DNA from: Anastatus disparis
Taxonomy: Eukaryota > Arthropoda > Insecta > Hymenoptera > Eupelmidae
Length of the DNA stretch: 64,000 nucleotides
NCBI GenBank assembly: GCA_017163975.1
Contig: JAFFSR010000227.1
Location: 8,856,501-8,920,500, forward strand
Direction of reading: 5' to 3'
The notes beneath the pieces were generated by a model. The model was not told where the DNA came from. It saw nothing but the letters and a program-made list of their open reading frames with translations, and did not search any database. Below are positions 48,354-60,852 of this stretch, one piece after another (position 1 is the first letter of the stretch; the number at the start of each line of letters is the position of its first letter). Position numbers and translations under genes: made by a program.

Positions 48354-50701
48354 CCAGGGAAGCCTTATAAAAATAATAAATAATCTATTTTTGTGCAATG
48401 GAACCATTTTTTGTATTACTTACAGAATTTACTATTATTCCTATCAATGAATAAAATGTGCAATAAATATTAATCATTTTCTTCGAACAGAATAAATTTA
48501 TTATTATATGTATATGAAACTTATTATTTACACCTTTCTTACCTATGAAACTTGCATAATCAATAGAACGTAAGTAAAATTATCAGTGTTATTTGTCTGC
48601 TATAGGAAATCATTTGAATTTGAAAAAAATTTACTTGATAAAAAAATATCAAATTAAATTACAAATGGATTCACATTTTATACAAACAATAATAAATATC
48701 AATTTTCTATTCTTAAAGAATATTAAGTTTATCATTCTATTTTTTTAGGATTCCATAATAAATAAATATGGAAATGAAATGTTCCTTTTTTTGAAAATTG
48801 TTATATTTGATTAACTTTGTAAACTAATGTTAAGTTTCCAAAGATATAGAAATAAAATTAAAAAATAATAATATTTAATTTCAGAACTGTGATTCTTATA
48901 TACGATTGTAACTTGGTTTGAGTGTAACTTACTTAATTTTATATAAAAATTACTTTGTATAAAAATCGCAACATATATACTAAACTTTCTATAAACATAT
49001 AATAAATTTTTTTAATTTTCTCATTTTCATTATATATATAGCAATTTTTATTCAAAATAATTGTTAAATTTAGTTTACATATGGCGCATAAGAATATTAT
49101 TGTTAAAGCATTCGTTCTAGCAATTTTGCACTCCTATTCAAATTTAACGTCTCTTACATATCTGACATAATTTGAAAATCACAAGAGAATCGCTAGAGCC
49201 CCATCAACGTCCTTTTATCGCCCGTTTATTCTCAAGGAAAGTAAAGTTTTGTCCTAGTTTTGAGAAAAGCTAAAGCTGAACTTATTCTGAAATCCCAACC
49301 GACAAACGTCAGCTCAGTTTGACACTAATTAAATGTACGTATAAAGTTATTGCCAGTTTCTAGAAAATCTTTATTTCTCTTATTATCAGTGGATATGTCT
49401 AGCGAAAGCTTAATTCTCTTGTGTTAAGTGCAATTTACGAGTATTCAAGCACAACGAGCCACGGTAACTTTGATCGTACAAGTACATTTGTAAGCGTGAA
49501 AATTGCTTATGGAGAGTGGCAGTCGAAATTGAATTAACATCGTAGAAAGATTTGAGTTGGAGAAAATTTCAAAAGAAAATATTAGACTGTAACTTACATA
49601 ACCACTAGTATATTTACTAAATAGACATGTACTTCTATAAAAAGTATTATTAATTTTTTTTTACTTTCACATTTGTTCAAAATTAATTATCATAATTAAA
49701 AGTAATCTATAGAATAAATAATAGGCAAATACGCAACAAACGAAACACGCTATAATACATTTAGAAATTTATTGAGCATAAAACTGCTCTATATTTATAA
49801 AACATAAAAATTTAGCACTTTAAACACGATACTATTGGGCTCGATTGAATAGAAGGCTTGTTGATAGGCGCATTAAATCATATCTTGCCGGCGAAACTAG
49901 TTTACCGTTTTACATGAATTTACATAATACTAGTAAAGTAGTCGAAGTAAAATTCAAATTACATTATAACTGATCAATCTGCAATACTTTTTCTATTTTT
50001 TTTTTGCATTCACTACATTGCTGCATAAATAGTTTATCACCGCTTTAACGAATTTCATAACTCATGAATATGCTACTATTAAATATTAATTGATGAATAT
50101 AATATTTCTTTATTCACATGATAGATGAATAACAAAAGAAACATGCGTAAAATTTTAATGTTTTATTAAAAAATAAAGTTAAGTAAACGTATTTTATGAT
50201 AATAGAAATCAAAATACACAAATTTTAGAAAAAATTTCGTATACATTATCTAAAAGGCATTATTTTTTTTCTTTTTAATTAGCTATTGATTCAGATGAAA
50301 CTTTTTTCTTTTTCCAAACGTTTTTTTTACTCTGATATTAAAAATTTATTAAAAATGATCTTTTTTTGTAAACAGCTTTTCTCCAGAATTTTAATTACAT
50401 CTGTCACTGAGTTATGCAATTAATTAAAAAATAAAATAAATCAAATATTTCAAAAAGAAACGGATAAACTTACAAAACATGTATTGATTTTTAATTCTGA
50501 TGAGTTTGGTGTTGATGATAATCTGATGATGTGAAGTATATTCTAATGTAGTAGATTACAATGAAATTTATTTCCCAGCGCAATCATATAAAAGAATTTC
50601 AGAAACCTGTAATATAGCTAAAAAAATTTAGAAATAGCCTACCAATAAAATTATAAAAATGAAAAAAAAAAACTATCTTTTCCACTTATGACAAAAAAAC
50701 G

Positions 50702-50770
50702 CGGTGCTGTAACGGATAGAGCTCTTGCCTTCAACGCGGTTCGCATGGGTTCGAATCCTGGCCAGATACC
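50702..50770 (+). repeat. Degenerate tRNA-like sequence, possible second SINE family head
   Basis: A perfect B box GGTTCGAATCC lies at 50749-50759. Upstream is GGATAGAGCTCTTGCC, which resembles the end of a D arm and the start of an anticodon arm. The ends GGTGC and ATACC pair only weakly, and the D and T stems are poor, so a functional tRNA is unlikely. It differs clearly from the SINE family annotated elsewhere. Confidence 0.5.
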
Positions 50771-50983
50771 TCTGACTTTTTTCGAAAGAAAAATAGTGTT
50801 TGTGCTATTTATATCGCGATTCTTAAAAAATTCGATCTCATTGGGTATCGATTGATTGTTGGTCACAAAAATGGTGACTGATCATCCATCGGTAGTCAAA
50901 GTTTTCGGTATGATGTGTCAAATGGTATAGCCTGATGTAATGTGTAAAACATTTATGGGTTAAAATTTATCTGATAGCATATG

Positions 50984-51032
50984 AAAAAAGTTAATTATAT
51001 AGAGGAAAATATCCTCATACATTAACTTTTTT
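50984..51032. repeat. Short hairpin
   Basis: AAAAAAGTTAAT-(TATATAG)-AGGA pairs with TCCT-(CATACA)-TTAACTTTTTT around a loop of a few bases. Confidence 0.6.
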
Positions 51033-51089
51033 GTTTACAAAAAAAAACCCTTATGAATGACTAGAAACTCATGATAAGCGAGTATCTTT

Positions 51090-51283
51090 TCTTTTACGTC
51101 GTTGTATTTATACTATCAATGCGATACTATTAAGTGACGGAAGTCAATAGTGCGTTTGTGAACAAAGCATATTGTAACTAGTACACAGTGGTGCTCGTAT
51201 CAATCGACCGTCCAGAGCGGGATTCGAACTCGAATCCCCGAGATTATGAATCCATCGCTCTACCAACTGAGCCACTGACGACT
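51090..51283 (-). mobile_element. tRNA-derived SINE, copy 7
   Basis: On the minus strand from 51283 it reads AAGTCGTCAGTGGCTCAGTT, loop TTCATAA, and B box GAGTTCGAATCCCGC. The body is GAGCACCACTGTG with a small insertion (TACTAG), and the tail is AACGACGTAAAAG. It is full length and moderately diverged. Confidence 0.9.
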
Positions 51284-54200
51284 TCTTTTATTAAATTGTT
51301 GGATCACTGTGTGTAGAAATAGCAATAGACTTTCCCAGAAGCTATTTTAATGTCAGTAATGTTTTTATATATTGGAATATTTAAAGAATTTTTATAATTA
51401 GTTAAACTGAAATGAAAGTGATTTATGTTTCATAATTAATTTCTTGAATATTTATAATTATTATTCATTACCTATGAGTATCATCTGATATATTATCGTG
51501 TATTCGTTTAAAATTTTTACATTCACAAATTAAATAGACTTAACTTTCCTAATTACACTCTTTTGAATGATAAAAGAATTTATAAAACTTATATCATTAT
51601 TAAATATATCATGTTCCAAATTAAAATTTCAATTATATGTATATATATATATATTTTATTTTAATAAGCAATTATTTAAGTTCTAATATTTTTCCATGAA
51701 TTTAATTATTTTCCAATTATTACGATTAAACTCCTAGCTTGAAATGTACGTCATCTTAATAAATATCCATCAAGTGCATGTAAGAGGCTTACCTGCAATT
51801 AATACTTTAGTCGATGTTATCATCTTCACGAACTACATCCTAAGCTTCTCTTATTAGTGCATGCCTTTTTCTATTTTATGTGTCAGTATTAATGATTGAG
51901 ATTAATTTTTTAATTAAACAATTAATAAGTTTTATTTATCTGAATGGAAATATTGTGTTATTAGCAATGAAGAATTTTCTTTTTATTTAACTTTCAATGA
52001 ATTCAAGATTGGAAAGGCTAAAACTAATGCTTTATCGCATCATCTACTTCCCACTCATCATTTATGGCCAAATTATTAATTTTTTTTTCAATGTTCTATA
52101 ATACCATTTGAATTCAAATACTTTTATTTACACATTTCCTTCTAATATTTTATCGCAATCATAGTTTCATTTGTTTGTCAGTTACAGGGCAATTCTCAAA
52201 TTTTACCGTACATTGTGCACCGATAAAAGTTTACATAATTGCAAAAATGTAGGTCATATAGGACGTTCGTTGCTGCTAGTAGCTCCTCAAAAAATGACGA
52301 AAAATTTCTGTAAAATAAAATTTTTATTATTTTTACTTATACATATTCGTGATAAAATTTTTGCGTACCATATAAAGCCTTATATGCGATCATGGCCAGT
52401 CACGATATTTTTCCGATCAGAAAAAATCCATCCGTGTCTTATGTATCTGTAAACAACAACATTCTTCTTTCGCAAAGGAATGCAGTGCGATCCGGTAGAA
52501 CAAGAGATTTACAGTTTATTCTTCCGCAAAACAGTTAATCTTTTGGTGCTCATTGTCTTTTTCACTTCGCGATATCCGTATGACCGAGAACACAAGCAAC
52601 ATTGAAATTGCATTATATACGTAACAGCTTCCTTTCTTTCTTATTTTTCTTTTTTTTATCATAACGATTTATGAGCTTGTAGTGCACATCCTTTGAAATC
52701 AAGTTTACGTACTTAACGTTGAAAAGACGTGACTTTTTCAGACCGCATAAAAAGCTACGAGTTCATTTATTGTTTCTATCAATGTTTATATTTTAAATAA
52801 CACATTTTCATCATTTGATTGTTGAGTCATGTAATCCATTGCTCTGGCAAGGTATTAATATTCCGCATTCGCAAATTAAACATTACGAAATATAAATAAT
52901 TACTCTTTAATCATTTGTACATTTATTCTCCGCGCGCGGCGATATTATCGATAACAAAAAAGCTCGTTAGCAAAGTAAACGTAATCCCTTATTGATATTC
53001 ATTTCATCGTTCCAACAGTAAACAAAATTCCCGAAACAATTACGGAATTTTGAAATATTAAAATGGCAACATTGAAGTCATTAACATTATGTATGCTATT
53101 TACATTTACACAAAGCATCGACAATAAACTTTTCTTTTATTTGTGATACTTTTTAGCGTGAAATTCATCTCAGGAAATAAAGTGCTTTTCGTTTGATTTT
53201 CAAGCTCGTCAAATAGTTTATAAAAGAAATATAACAATATTTTATATTTTAATTATACAGAAATCTTTTATTTTAATACAATTCCTTACTTTATTTAGTA
53301 TTATAAAGACTACTATTAAATTCTTTAATAGTAGTCTATCTATTTTTCTTATTACTGAATCATTTGCGTTGAGAGTTGAAGTCAGTAAAAGAAAGTAACG
53401 ATTCTTTATAATAAAGTCATTTTTGCAGTATTAATATTCAAAATTATCAAAATTTTAAACAACTCTAAACTCTAATTTTTAATATGAAATTCTGCCAGTA
53501 AAATATTTTTCAAATACTCATAAAGTTACATGCTATTCAGAAAAAAAGGAATATATTTTTCGGAAAATAATTTACACATTTTGGATACCTAAAGTTCAAC
53601 CGAATACTTTAATTTTACTTTTAAATTGGGTTAAATGCCATATCTAAATTCTATGCTTGACAGAAATTTCGTAACTAGTTGTACCGTTTCTGACTTTAAT
53701 AATGGCTACTGGCTGCGTGTAACGCGTAGTTGTTTCTAACTTACTAAACTGTTTTAGAAGTCACTGTTAAACTTGTTGGCGTTTCGGTATTACCCCACTT
53801 TCTCATTCGGCGGTTTCCTTATTCGTATTGTAAAATAGTCATATTGCAATCGTAACACACACTTGTTACTTTATATACGGAAAATGAGACGTACATATGC
53901 CATTTGAAAATCTGACCTTATCAAAATAATTTATAAAGTTTTTATCATTAAAAGGAGTATGGAAAAAATAAAATTTTTTTAATTTAAATTTGAATAATAA
54001 TAGTCAAAGACTCTTTATTTAAAATATATGTATGATCGTATTTGGATATAATAAAAATAAAATTAAACTAGAAAATTTGTATGTATATTTTTATTAAATA
54101 TCAAAAGAAATTTCATTTCTTTACGTATAAAGAATTTTAACTATATTTATTTTACAGTTCACAACTTTTGGTAATGTCATATATGTATCAAATTTTAAAT

Positions 54201-54312
54201 TGTCTTAGCAACAAGGCGAATACCAAAAGTAATAGACTAGTAAAATAACACACCATTTTATAAAGAAAAATATTTTAAATATTTATTAATTTAAAGAAAT
54301 TATTCAAAGGTA
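51284..54312. other. Non-coding stretch before the TTAA foldback element
   Basis: AT-rich. A less AT-rich block lies at 52140-52750. A perfect 14-bp hairpin, AGACTACTATTAAA/TTTAATAGTAGTCT, lies at 53307-53337. No gene is supported. Confidence 0.6.
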
Positions 54313-55008
54313 TTAAGGTTGTATGGGCTATACAGTCTGTGTCAAAAGTTAGTTTTTTAGAAAATCGTCTATATTTTTCGGTAGAAAGTAATTATTCAAG
54401 AGAATTATCAAAGAGTTATAACATTTTAAAGTTTATAAATTTTACACGAATCTAATGCAATCATAAATAATAATGCCAAAGTTTCAAAAATTATTTTATT
54501 TGACTGCAACAAAGTTTATTTTGTTCAGTTTAAAATTTAGAATCTATTGACGAGAATGGGATTTTGATTTTTATTTTTTATTAAAATTTATTGCTAATTT
54601 TCTATGATAAAACAGTAAGTACCGTCTGAGACATATACATTTTTTCGCAGAAAATTAGCAATAAATTTTAATAAAAAATAAAAAATCAAAATTCCATCCT
54701 TGTCAATAGATTATAAATTTTAAACTGAACAAAATAAAATTTGTTGCAGTTAAATAAAATAATTTTTGAAAGTTTGGCATTATTATTTATGATTGCATTA
54801 GATTTGTGTAAAATTTATAAACTTTAAAATGTTATAACTCTTTAATAATTCATTATATTTAAATAAAACAAAATTTAAAGTGATTGTTTTAATATTATCT
54901 AATAAGTTACTAAGCTAAAAATTAGATAATTATTTTCTACCAAAAAATATAGACAATTTTCTAAGAAACTAACTTTTGACACAGACTGTATAGCCCATAC
55001 AACCTTAA
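54313..55008. mobile_element. About 700-bp palindromic element bounded by TTAA
   Basis: The left end is TTAAGGTTGTATGGGCTATA and the right end is TATAGCCCATACAACCTTAA. The termini are exact inverted copies ending in TTAA on both sides. The arms stay complementary almost to the centre, for example ACAGTCTGTGTCAAAAGTTA, TGCAATCATAAATAATAATG, and GAAAATTAGCAATAAATTTT beside the loop (about 54608-54650). The right arm has an extra block of about 80 bp (54855-54935). There is no ORF. A TTAA target duplication is typical of piggyBac-superfamily non-autonomous elements, which is the best guess. The element ends 16 bp from the ankyrin gene's stop codon. Confidence 0.75.
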
Positions 55009-55023
55009 GATGAGGTTTAAATT

Positions 55024-55029
55024 TTTATT
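55024..55029 (-). terminator. Polyadenylation signal overlapping the ankyrin gene stop codon
   Basis: The minus strand reads CAATAAAAA across the stop. The AATAAA hexamer uses two bases of the last Gln codon, the TAA stop and one base beyond. If used, the 3' UTR would be very short and could reach into the TTAA element. Confidence 0.45.
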
Positions 55030-55648
55030 GATTTAATGTTCCATTCACAAATTCATTATGCTTTTTCTTTAACAATTTTATCCGAAGATTTTCTCCTTTT
55101 TTTGGTTTACATCTTACAAATTTGCCATCCACTTGTATTACTCTTTTCACCACTCTATTTTGAGCAAGTAGTAATTTTTTCATTTTTTCATCATTCCTCT
55201 GATCGACGAGTTGAAATAACGTCGAGCCTCCAAGCACTGACAGACGAATCGAAGCATCTCTTTCAAGAAGAAGTTTAACAATATCATAGCACCCACTCTC
55301 AACTGCTAAGTACAATGGAGTTTTTCCATTAATTCCCATTTTAACGTTTACGTTAGCCCCGTGGTCTAGTAACAATTCCACTATCAAATACTGTTGTTCA
55401 ATTACTGCGATATGCAAGGCCGTTTGACTTAGACTGCAGCCTGTTTTAACATCAACGTCGGCACCACTTATTAAAAGTAACTTAGCTATTTTGTAATATC
55501 CACGTCGTGCAGCTATGTGAAGCGCTGTCATTTCCAATAGATCGTCTACTGTATTAACATCTATTTCATTTTCTATGAATTTTCTTACCCTTTTTTTATT
55601 ATTTATTAACACGGCATCGATGAATAATTTATGCTTGCTTTCCTCCAT
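55025..55648 (-). CDS. Ankyrin-repeat protein, intronless, 207 aa
   Basis: The start is ATG at 55648 in a good context (GTCAAAATGG), and the stop is TAA at 55027-55025. Residues 39-68 (TALHIAARRGYYKIAKLLL), 75-104 (TALHIAVIEQQYLIVELLL) and 108-137 (TPLYLAVESGCYDIVKLLL) are clear ankyrin repeats. Degenerate units lie at 5-33 and 142-165. Each clear repeat has the TxLxxA turn and a hydrophobic LLL helix. The C-terminal 40 residues are Lys-rich (KPKKGENL...LLKKKHNEF). There is no signal peptide, membrane helix or other domain. Such proteins usually act as protein-binding scaffolds; no partner can be inferred. The single exon and isolation suggest a lineage-restricted or retrocopied gene. The frame is intact. 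There is no evidence for a specific ortholog. Confidence 0.85.
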   Translation of the reverse strand: MEESKHKLFIDAVLINNKKRVRKFIENEIDVNTVDDLLEMTALHIAARRGYYKIAKLLLISGADVDVKTGCSLSQTALHIAVIEQQYLIVELLLDHGANVNVKMGINGKTPLYLAVESGCYDIVKLLLERDASIRLSVLGGSTLFQLVDQRNDEKMKKLLLAQNRVVKRVIQVDGKFVRCKPKKGENLRIKLLKKKHNEFVNGTLNQ

Positions 55649-58269
55649 TTTGACGTAGAACAGTACAAAGGTGATGTAAAATGGATAGATGAGAACGCTT
55701 TGATGGTCTAATTTATTCTAAAAGGTTACGTTCACACAAATATTTGCTAATACGCTTTTTCTTCCACTATTAATATTTGTCAAAGAATCATAATTTTCTA
55801 TTACTTTAGGTATTTTTCACTACTTCCTTAATTAGTTCATTTATAATGAACCCTCCCAGCTGAGGATTTAGGCAAGATTACAATATGTTTGTCCATAATT
55901 GCTTTTTAAAAGTACTTGGAAAGAAATTCTATGGATTAAAAATATTGGATTTTATTTTGGGGGGCGGAGCACTAAAAGGATTTTGTACAAAATTCCCAGA
56001 AATCTTGTAATACTTTTAAAGCATATAATAAATATTAGGAAAAGAAAAATTATACTAGCATTGCAATAAGTTACCATGTATATGTTAATCTTTATTCAAA
56101 AATTTTCCGAAATATCTCTATATTAGGCTTTTAGAAAAAATGGAAGGCTGTAATATAAAAATATTTTTAAAACTTTTGGATTAAAAATCGAAAACTTGGA
56201 AAACTAATGTCAGTATTTTACATTCCCTTACTTACAAAATAATTTTTAATAAAAAATATACATAATTATTGATACTTCAGTAAATCATTATATTTGTTTC
56301 CTTTAGCACGAAATGAGCTCAATTAAATTTTATATGATTGCGTGCAATAAATGCGTAGAAAATCACGTTTGTAATGATCTAACAATAAAAGGTATTCAAA
56401 CATTAAAAACTTTAAATTTTAATTTTTAAAATAATTCAAATTTCATTGCATTTGGTGATATTTTATATTGCGACAACACAAATGTATTTTGTTCGTTAAA
56501 GCTCATGTTAATTTACATTATCAATAAAATGTTCATTTGAATTTCGTAACGGCGAATATTGATAAATTTTAAATAAGTTACATAATTAGATTACTAATCG
56601 AGTACAGTTCAAAAGTCTCTCAAATAAATCATCAATTTCATGTTTTTAAACATTTTAATTTTTTCAATAAAAAATAATATCTATATAATATACTTATATT
56701 TCTTAATTGTCTTTCATTTAATATATTCTAATAATTAATTCATCAAAGATTTAAAAGTTCTTAATATTTTACAAGGTAACTTATTTCATGTTTACAATAT
56801 TTTAATCGAATAGAAAAAATATATTTCAAATGAAATTAGCAAATTTCATTTACCGATAGCCTACAAAAAATTTGAAATGCTTATGCTTCAGAGACTTATA
56901 CAGAGTTATGAAGTTCCCTTGTTTTTACTACAGATGGATATTAATAGTACATTTCATTATTTCAATAAAAATCTTTGGAAACTCAAAGTTTTGTATAAGA
57001 AATCTATAAAACTCATTTATATATGTATTATTAATAAACATTCAATATATTTTATTTGTTCTGTAACAAAGAAATGCAATACTTTAAAAAGCAATTTCGC
57101 ATTTTAAAAGTATAAATGCATTAAGAGTATTATTAGCAGCACGCTGAATTTAAAACAAATCTCTTTTGTAAGTGCAATACTTGTCGCAAATCGTTAAACC
57201 GCATTGATATATCGAATATGGCAAGAGTGACCTGTGGGAGTTAAACCAGTATAAAGCCAGACTTGGCCGTATACAGAGAAAGGAAGAGAGACGAGAGAGA
57301 AAGCACGACATTAATTGAAGTGACTTCTGTCACTGTGCATGAATACGGAAAAGCCATTTGAGACCTCCGATTAGCCTAATCGCCGAGCCATATTGTCATT
57401 ATCCGTTAAATTAATGTAACGTCTGCGTGTAATATCGCTTTTCCTTTATTTCTTTCTTTATTTTTATATAAAATCGAATCTATTTAAAAAATTTTATCTT
57501 CATCTAATATATGTCCAATATGCAATTAAATTTTTTTATTGTTTCATTAAAAAGAATTCGCTATAACAATCGCTAAAAGCGGATATTTAATGATTCTATT
57601 TTTCCATTTATAGTATTCTATAATAATTTGATAACGATCCCAACATGCATTTAAAAAAAACAATTCTATTATATTTTCGTCTAATGATGAAAAAGCAACA
57701 ATTCAATTATTATGTTAAAATAATAAAATTATTGTTCGTTTCATTTATTATATCTCGTATACAAGGTTAACAAAACTGCTTGAAAAATCGTCGCACAAAT
57801 GAAAACTGCTGAGTGAATCAAACTGCGCGTACAAAATGAAAAATGTTTCGTTTGTCTCTTACGTGCTCTGGATTTTTGTGATTCTGTCACTTACCTTAAA
57901 AGCAAGGGGAAAAAAAAAGTAAAGGAGAGAAAAACACTTGTCGTGCTGAAAAGGAACAAGTTATTGCATTTCTCATCCAGTTTTCACGGTTTGTTTCGCA
58001 TTTATATATAGAAGAATTCCCTTTTCTTTAAGAGCTCTAGACCATGATTCGTTGAAACTTTTTTGACAGTGTACATGTACACAAAAATACAACTAAACAT
58101 TAATTTAATAAATATACATTTTTCATAAAAATAACTAATGTTCAGAAAATTGTGTAAAACATATGAAAAAAAAAGATAAAGTTGTTTAATATATTTGTTA
58201 TAAAATACAATTATTTGATGAAAAGGTTAAATAAATAAGCATCTATAATAAACATTCAATAAATAATTT
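55649..58269. other. Non-coding stretch upstream of the ankyrin gene
   Basis: Its first hundred bases may include the ankyrin gene's 5' UTR and promoter, but no clear TATA box was seen. A balanced-composition block at 57170-57440 is annotated separately. The remainder is AT-rich without a supportable gene. Confidence 0.55.
57170..57440. promoter_or_regulatory. Candidate regulatory element with palindromic homeodomain sites
   Basis: CGATTAGCCTAATCG at 57368-57382 is a perfect palindrome of two TAATCG (K50-homeodomain-type) half-sites. CCATATTGTCATTATCCG and TTAAATTAATG follow. The block is much less AT-rich than its surroundings and has no ORF. Function is inferred from motif content only. 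Confidence 0.3.
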
Positions 58270-58472
58270 TTTTTTTTTTATTTTTAGTTTTAGTCGCTAA
58301 ATTGTGCTATCATTTCGATGCTAATTAGCGACGGAGGTTGTCAGCGTGTTTGTGAATAAAGCATATGTAATGTACAGTGGTGCTTGCTCATATAAATTAG
58401 CCGAGAGCGGGATTCGAACTCGGATCCCCGCGGTTATGAATCCATTGCTCTACTGAATGAGCTACTGAGCCC
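58270..58472 (-). mobile_element. tRNA-derived SINE, copy 8
   Basis: On the minus strand from about 58472: GGGCTCAGTAGCTCATTCAG, loop TTCATAA, and B box GAGTTCGAATCCCGC. The body is AAGCACCACTGTAC with CGCTGACAACCTCCGTCGC. The tail is more diverged (AATTTAGCGACTAAAACT), and the 5' end has lost the GGTCGT motif. Confidence 0.88.
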
Positions 58473-60852
58473 TCAAGCATAACATTAAAATATCATACTA
58501 TTATGAAGATTCAAAGCGATGAATAAAATTCTATTTAAATTATTAGATATTATAAGAAAGAACTCTTTTTATTAAAAATATTTTTTCTACAGAAGTATAA
58601 ACTATAAAAAGTTGAAAATTTATCAAAATATAATAATTAAAAATTTGTTAAAATTTCAACAAATTATCTGAAAATAACAAGAAGTAAATTCGATTAAGAG
58701 AACGAAAAATAAATCATATTTGATTGAGATCAGTCTAGTAAATATTTCGAAAATTTGAATATTTCTAAATGTGTTTCTGTACTGTTATTCCAAAAATAAT
58801 TTATTCAACCTTAAAAAAGACATTCCTCTATTAGTAAGAAAATTAAAAATCTTTGTAAAATTATAATCTTTGTTAGAAGTCTTTTTTCAATAACAGATAA
58901 TGATTGTGTATTAATATATTAATAATCATGCAACTATACAATCATAGACTATCTAACAATAAATTCATCCAATAACGCTATGAATGAAAAATTTATTTTT
59001 CGAAATAAAAAAAAATTGTTAATAAATTCAATTTCTCATATTGAATTTTTATGCCATACAAAACGCTTTTCAGAGAGCTCCGTAAATTTCAATAAAACTG
59101 CTCATTTTAGATCTTAATATACGCAACAAGTCATAAGTCGGAATGTTAGAATCATGGGGAATTGACGCGGAACGATTGTTAGGGTGTAAATACGTAAGTA
59201 ATATGACTGCAATACTACGCGTGGAATATACTTGCGATGCGTGAGAAAATTGCGCTTTCTTATAAGGAAGAATTTTTCTTCTCGTGGCTTGCGGCTTTTT
59301 GATGAATGATCCTCTAGTTCGTATAAGATATTGAAAAAAGTTGAAGAACGGAGATTTTTTTTATGAAGATTTCGAGTTAGAAGAAAGTAGTGAGTATTAT
59401 AATCTGACTAAAATATATTTGATGCATATGTATATTATGGATAATATTCAGTTGAAAAGTAAAAGTTAAATTTTCAAAGAAATAATAATGTCACTATTAG
59501 TTCTGATTTTATTATTTGAAAATCTAATGCTAGAATCGGTGTTTTGACGATAAAAAAAAGTACTAAAATTGATGTTTTAACAATACAACTCTTAAAATTT
59601 TTAAAGTCTTGAAATCTTGAATTTCATGAATTTACACTACCACGAAAAAACAGTTCATGTATATCTTATTTTAAAAATAAAGCACAATTTCAGAGTTTAC
59701 GATTTTATATGAAGCATTTAAACAGTTTTTATTTCCTAGTATTTGGAATCATATAAAAATTTCGGCAATATTAATTTTTCTCCATTACGTTATTCATAAA
59801 AATGATGATAAACAAATAAGCAATTACTTTAGTAATGATCCTTTCGACGTGAATAGGTAAATTGCGCAAATTAAACGCGAATGTTATTACGTTTAAATCA
59901 ATGCAAATATTTGTGGATTATAATACATACACATTAATTTGAGCCACATTTAATATCAATATTTGTCTTCATATAAAAGCATATAATGCAATGTATTTAT
60001 AACATTTATCGATCGTACAACAAAGTGAATGCTACATTTTGAAACGTAATTAAACAAACATCAAACCAAGATATCCTTTATTGCGAGATCGAGAAATTAA
60101 TTTCTAAATTATAATTTTTTAATTAAACATATGTTTAAAATTTTTTCTTATATAAAGTTCTACAAAAAATATATTTAAATGTAACTCATTAAATCTGGTT
60201 TAAATAAAAATTCGTGAAACATGAATCTGCGCTACTTTTGGAAATTTTTTAATCTCGGCAATTAAAATCCGTGTTTACGTTACGATCGGGGCATGCACGG
60301 CGTGGAGAAAAATGAAGAAAATTGTAAAAATTAATCAAACGCAAAGCTTTATCAACTAATGTGGTAGTACGCGCTGAATTAAGAGTAAGCAAAAATGTAA
60401 TAACAAGTTGGTAAATATTAATTTTCTCAAATTCTAAAGTCAACACCCAGAATGGACTGCTGTTATTATAAAATTCATTAAAAATTAAAAAAACGTATTA
60501 TACAGTTGGATAAAATTTTTTATTAATTTTATTATGAGCAAGTGAAATTAGCTACCGAAATGCGCATTCATAATTAATGAAAAAAAAACAAAAGAAAATA
60601 TTGCAATTCTTTTGTTAAAAAATATTATGATTTATAATAAATTTTTGTATTTTTTAATATAATTTTATAATGCTATCATTGGAAAAGAAGATAAATGCTA
60701 TTTTAACTATAATTATTTTAACTGACATCAAAATACCGCAATTAGGATTACTAGTTAAATAAAGACTAGACCATCATTACTTTATCAATTTCGCAATTCC
60801 ATAATATTTTGCACCAGAATTTCATATAACTTTATAAAATATTTTTACATTT
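58473..60852. other. Non-coding stretch
   Basis: AT-rich, with a slightly more balanced block at 59120-59300. No gene or repeat family was recognised. Confidence 0.6.

Larger units (their letters stand above)
47887..50701. other. Non-coding stretch after the MATH-BTB gene
   Basis: It holds the inverted-repeat region at 48068-48180 and the TIR element at 48193-48353. Beyond these it is AT-rich with no supportable gene. Somewhat balanced sequence occurs at 49120-49560. Confidence 0.6.

Noticed and set aside
50651..50866. 71-codon minus-strand frame containing a WPGFEPMR-like segment
   Set aside because: The segment is the antisense reading of the tRNA-like B-box region, a common artefact of tRNA-derived repeats.
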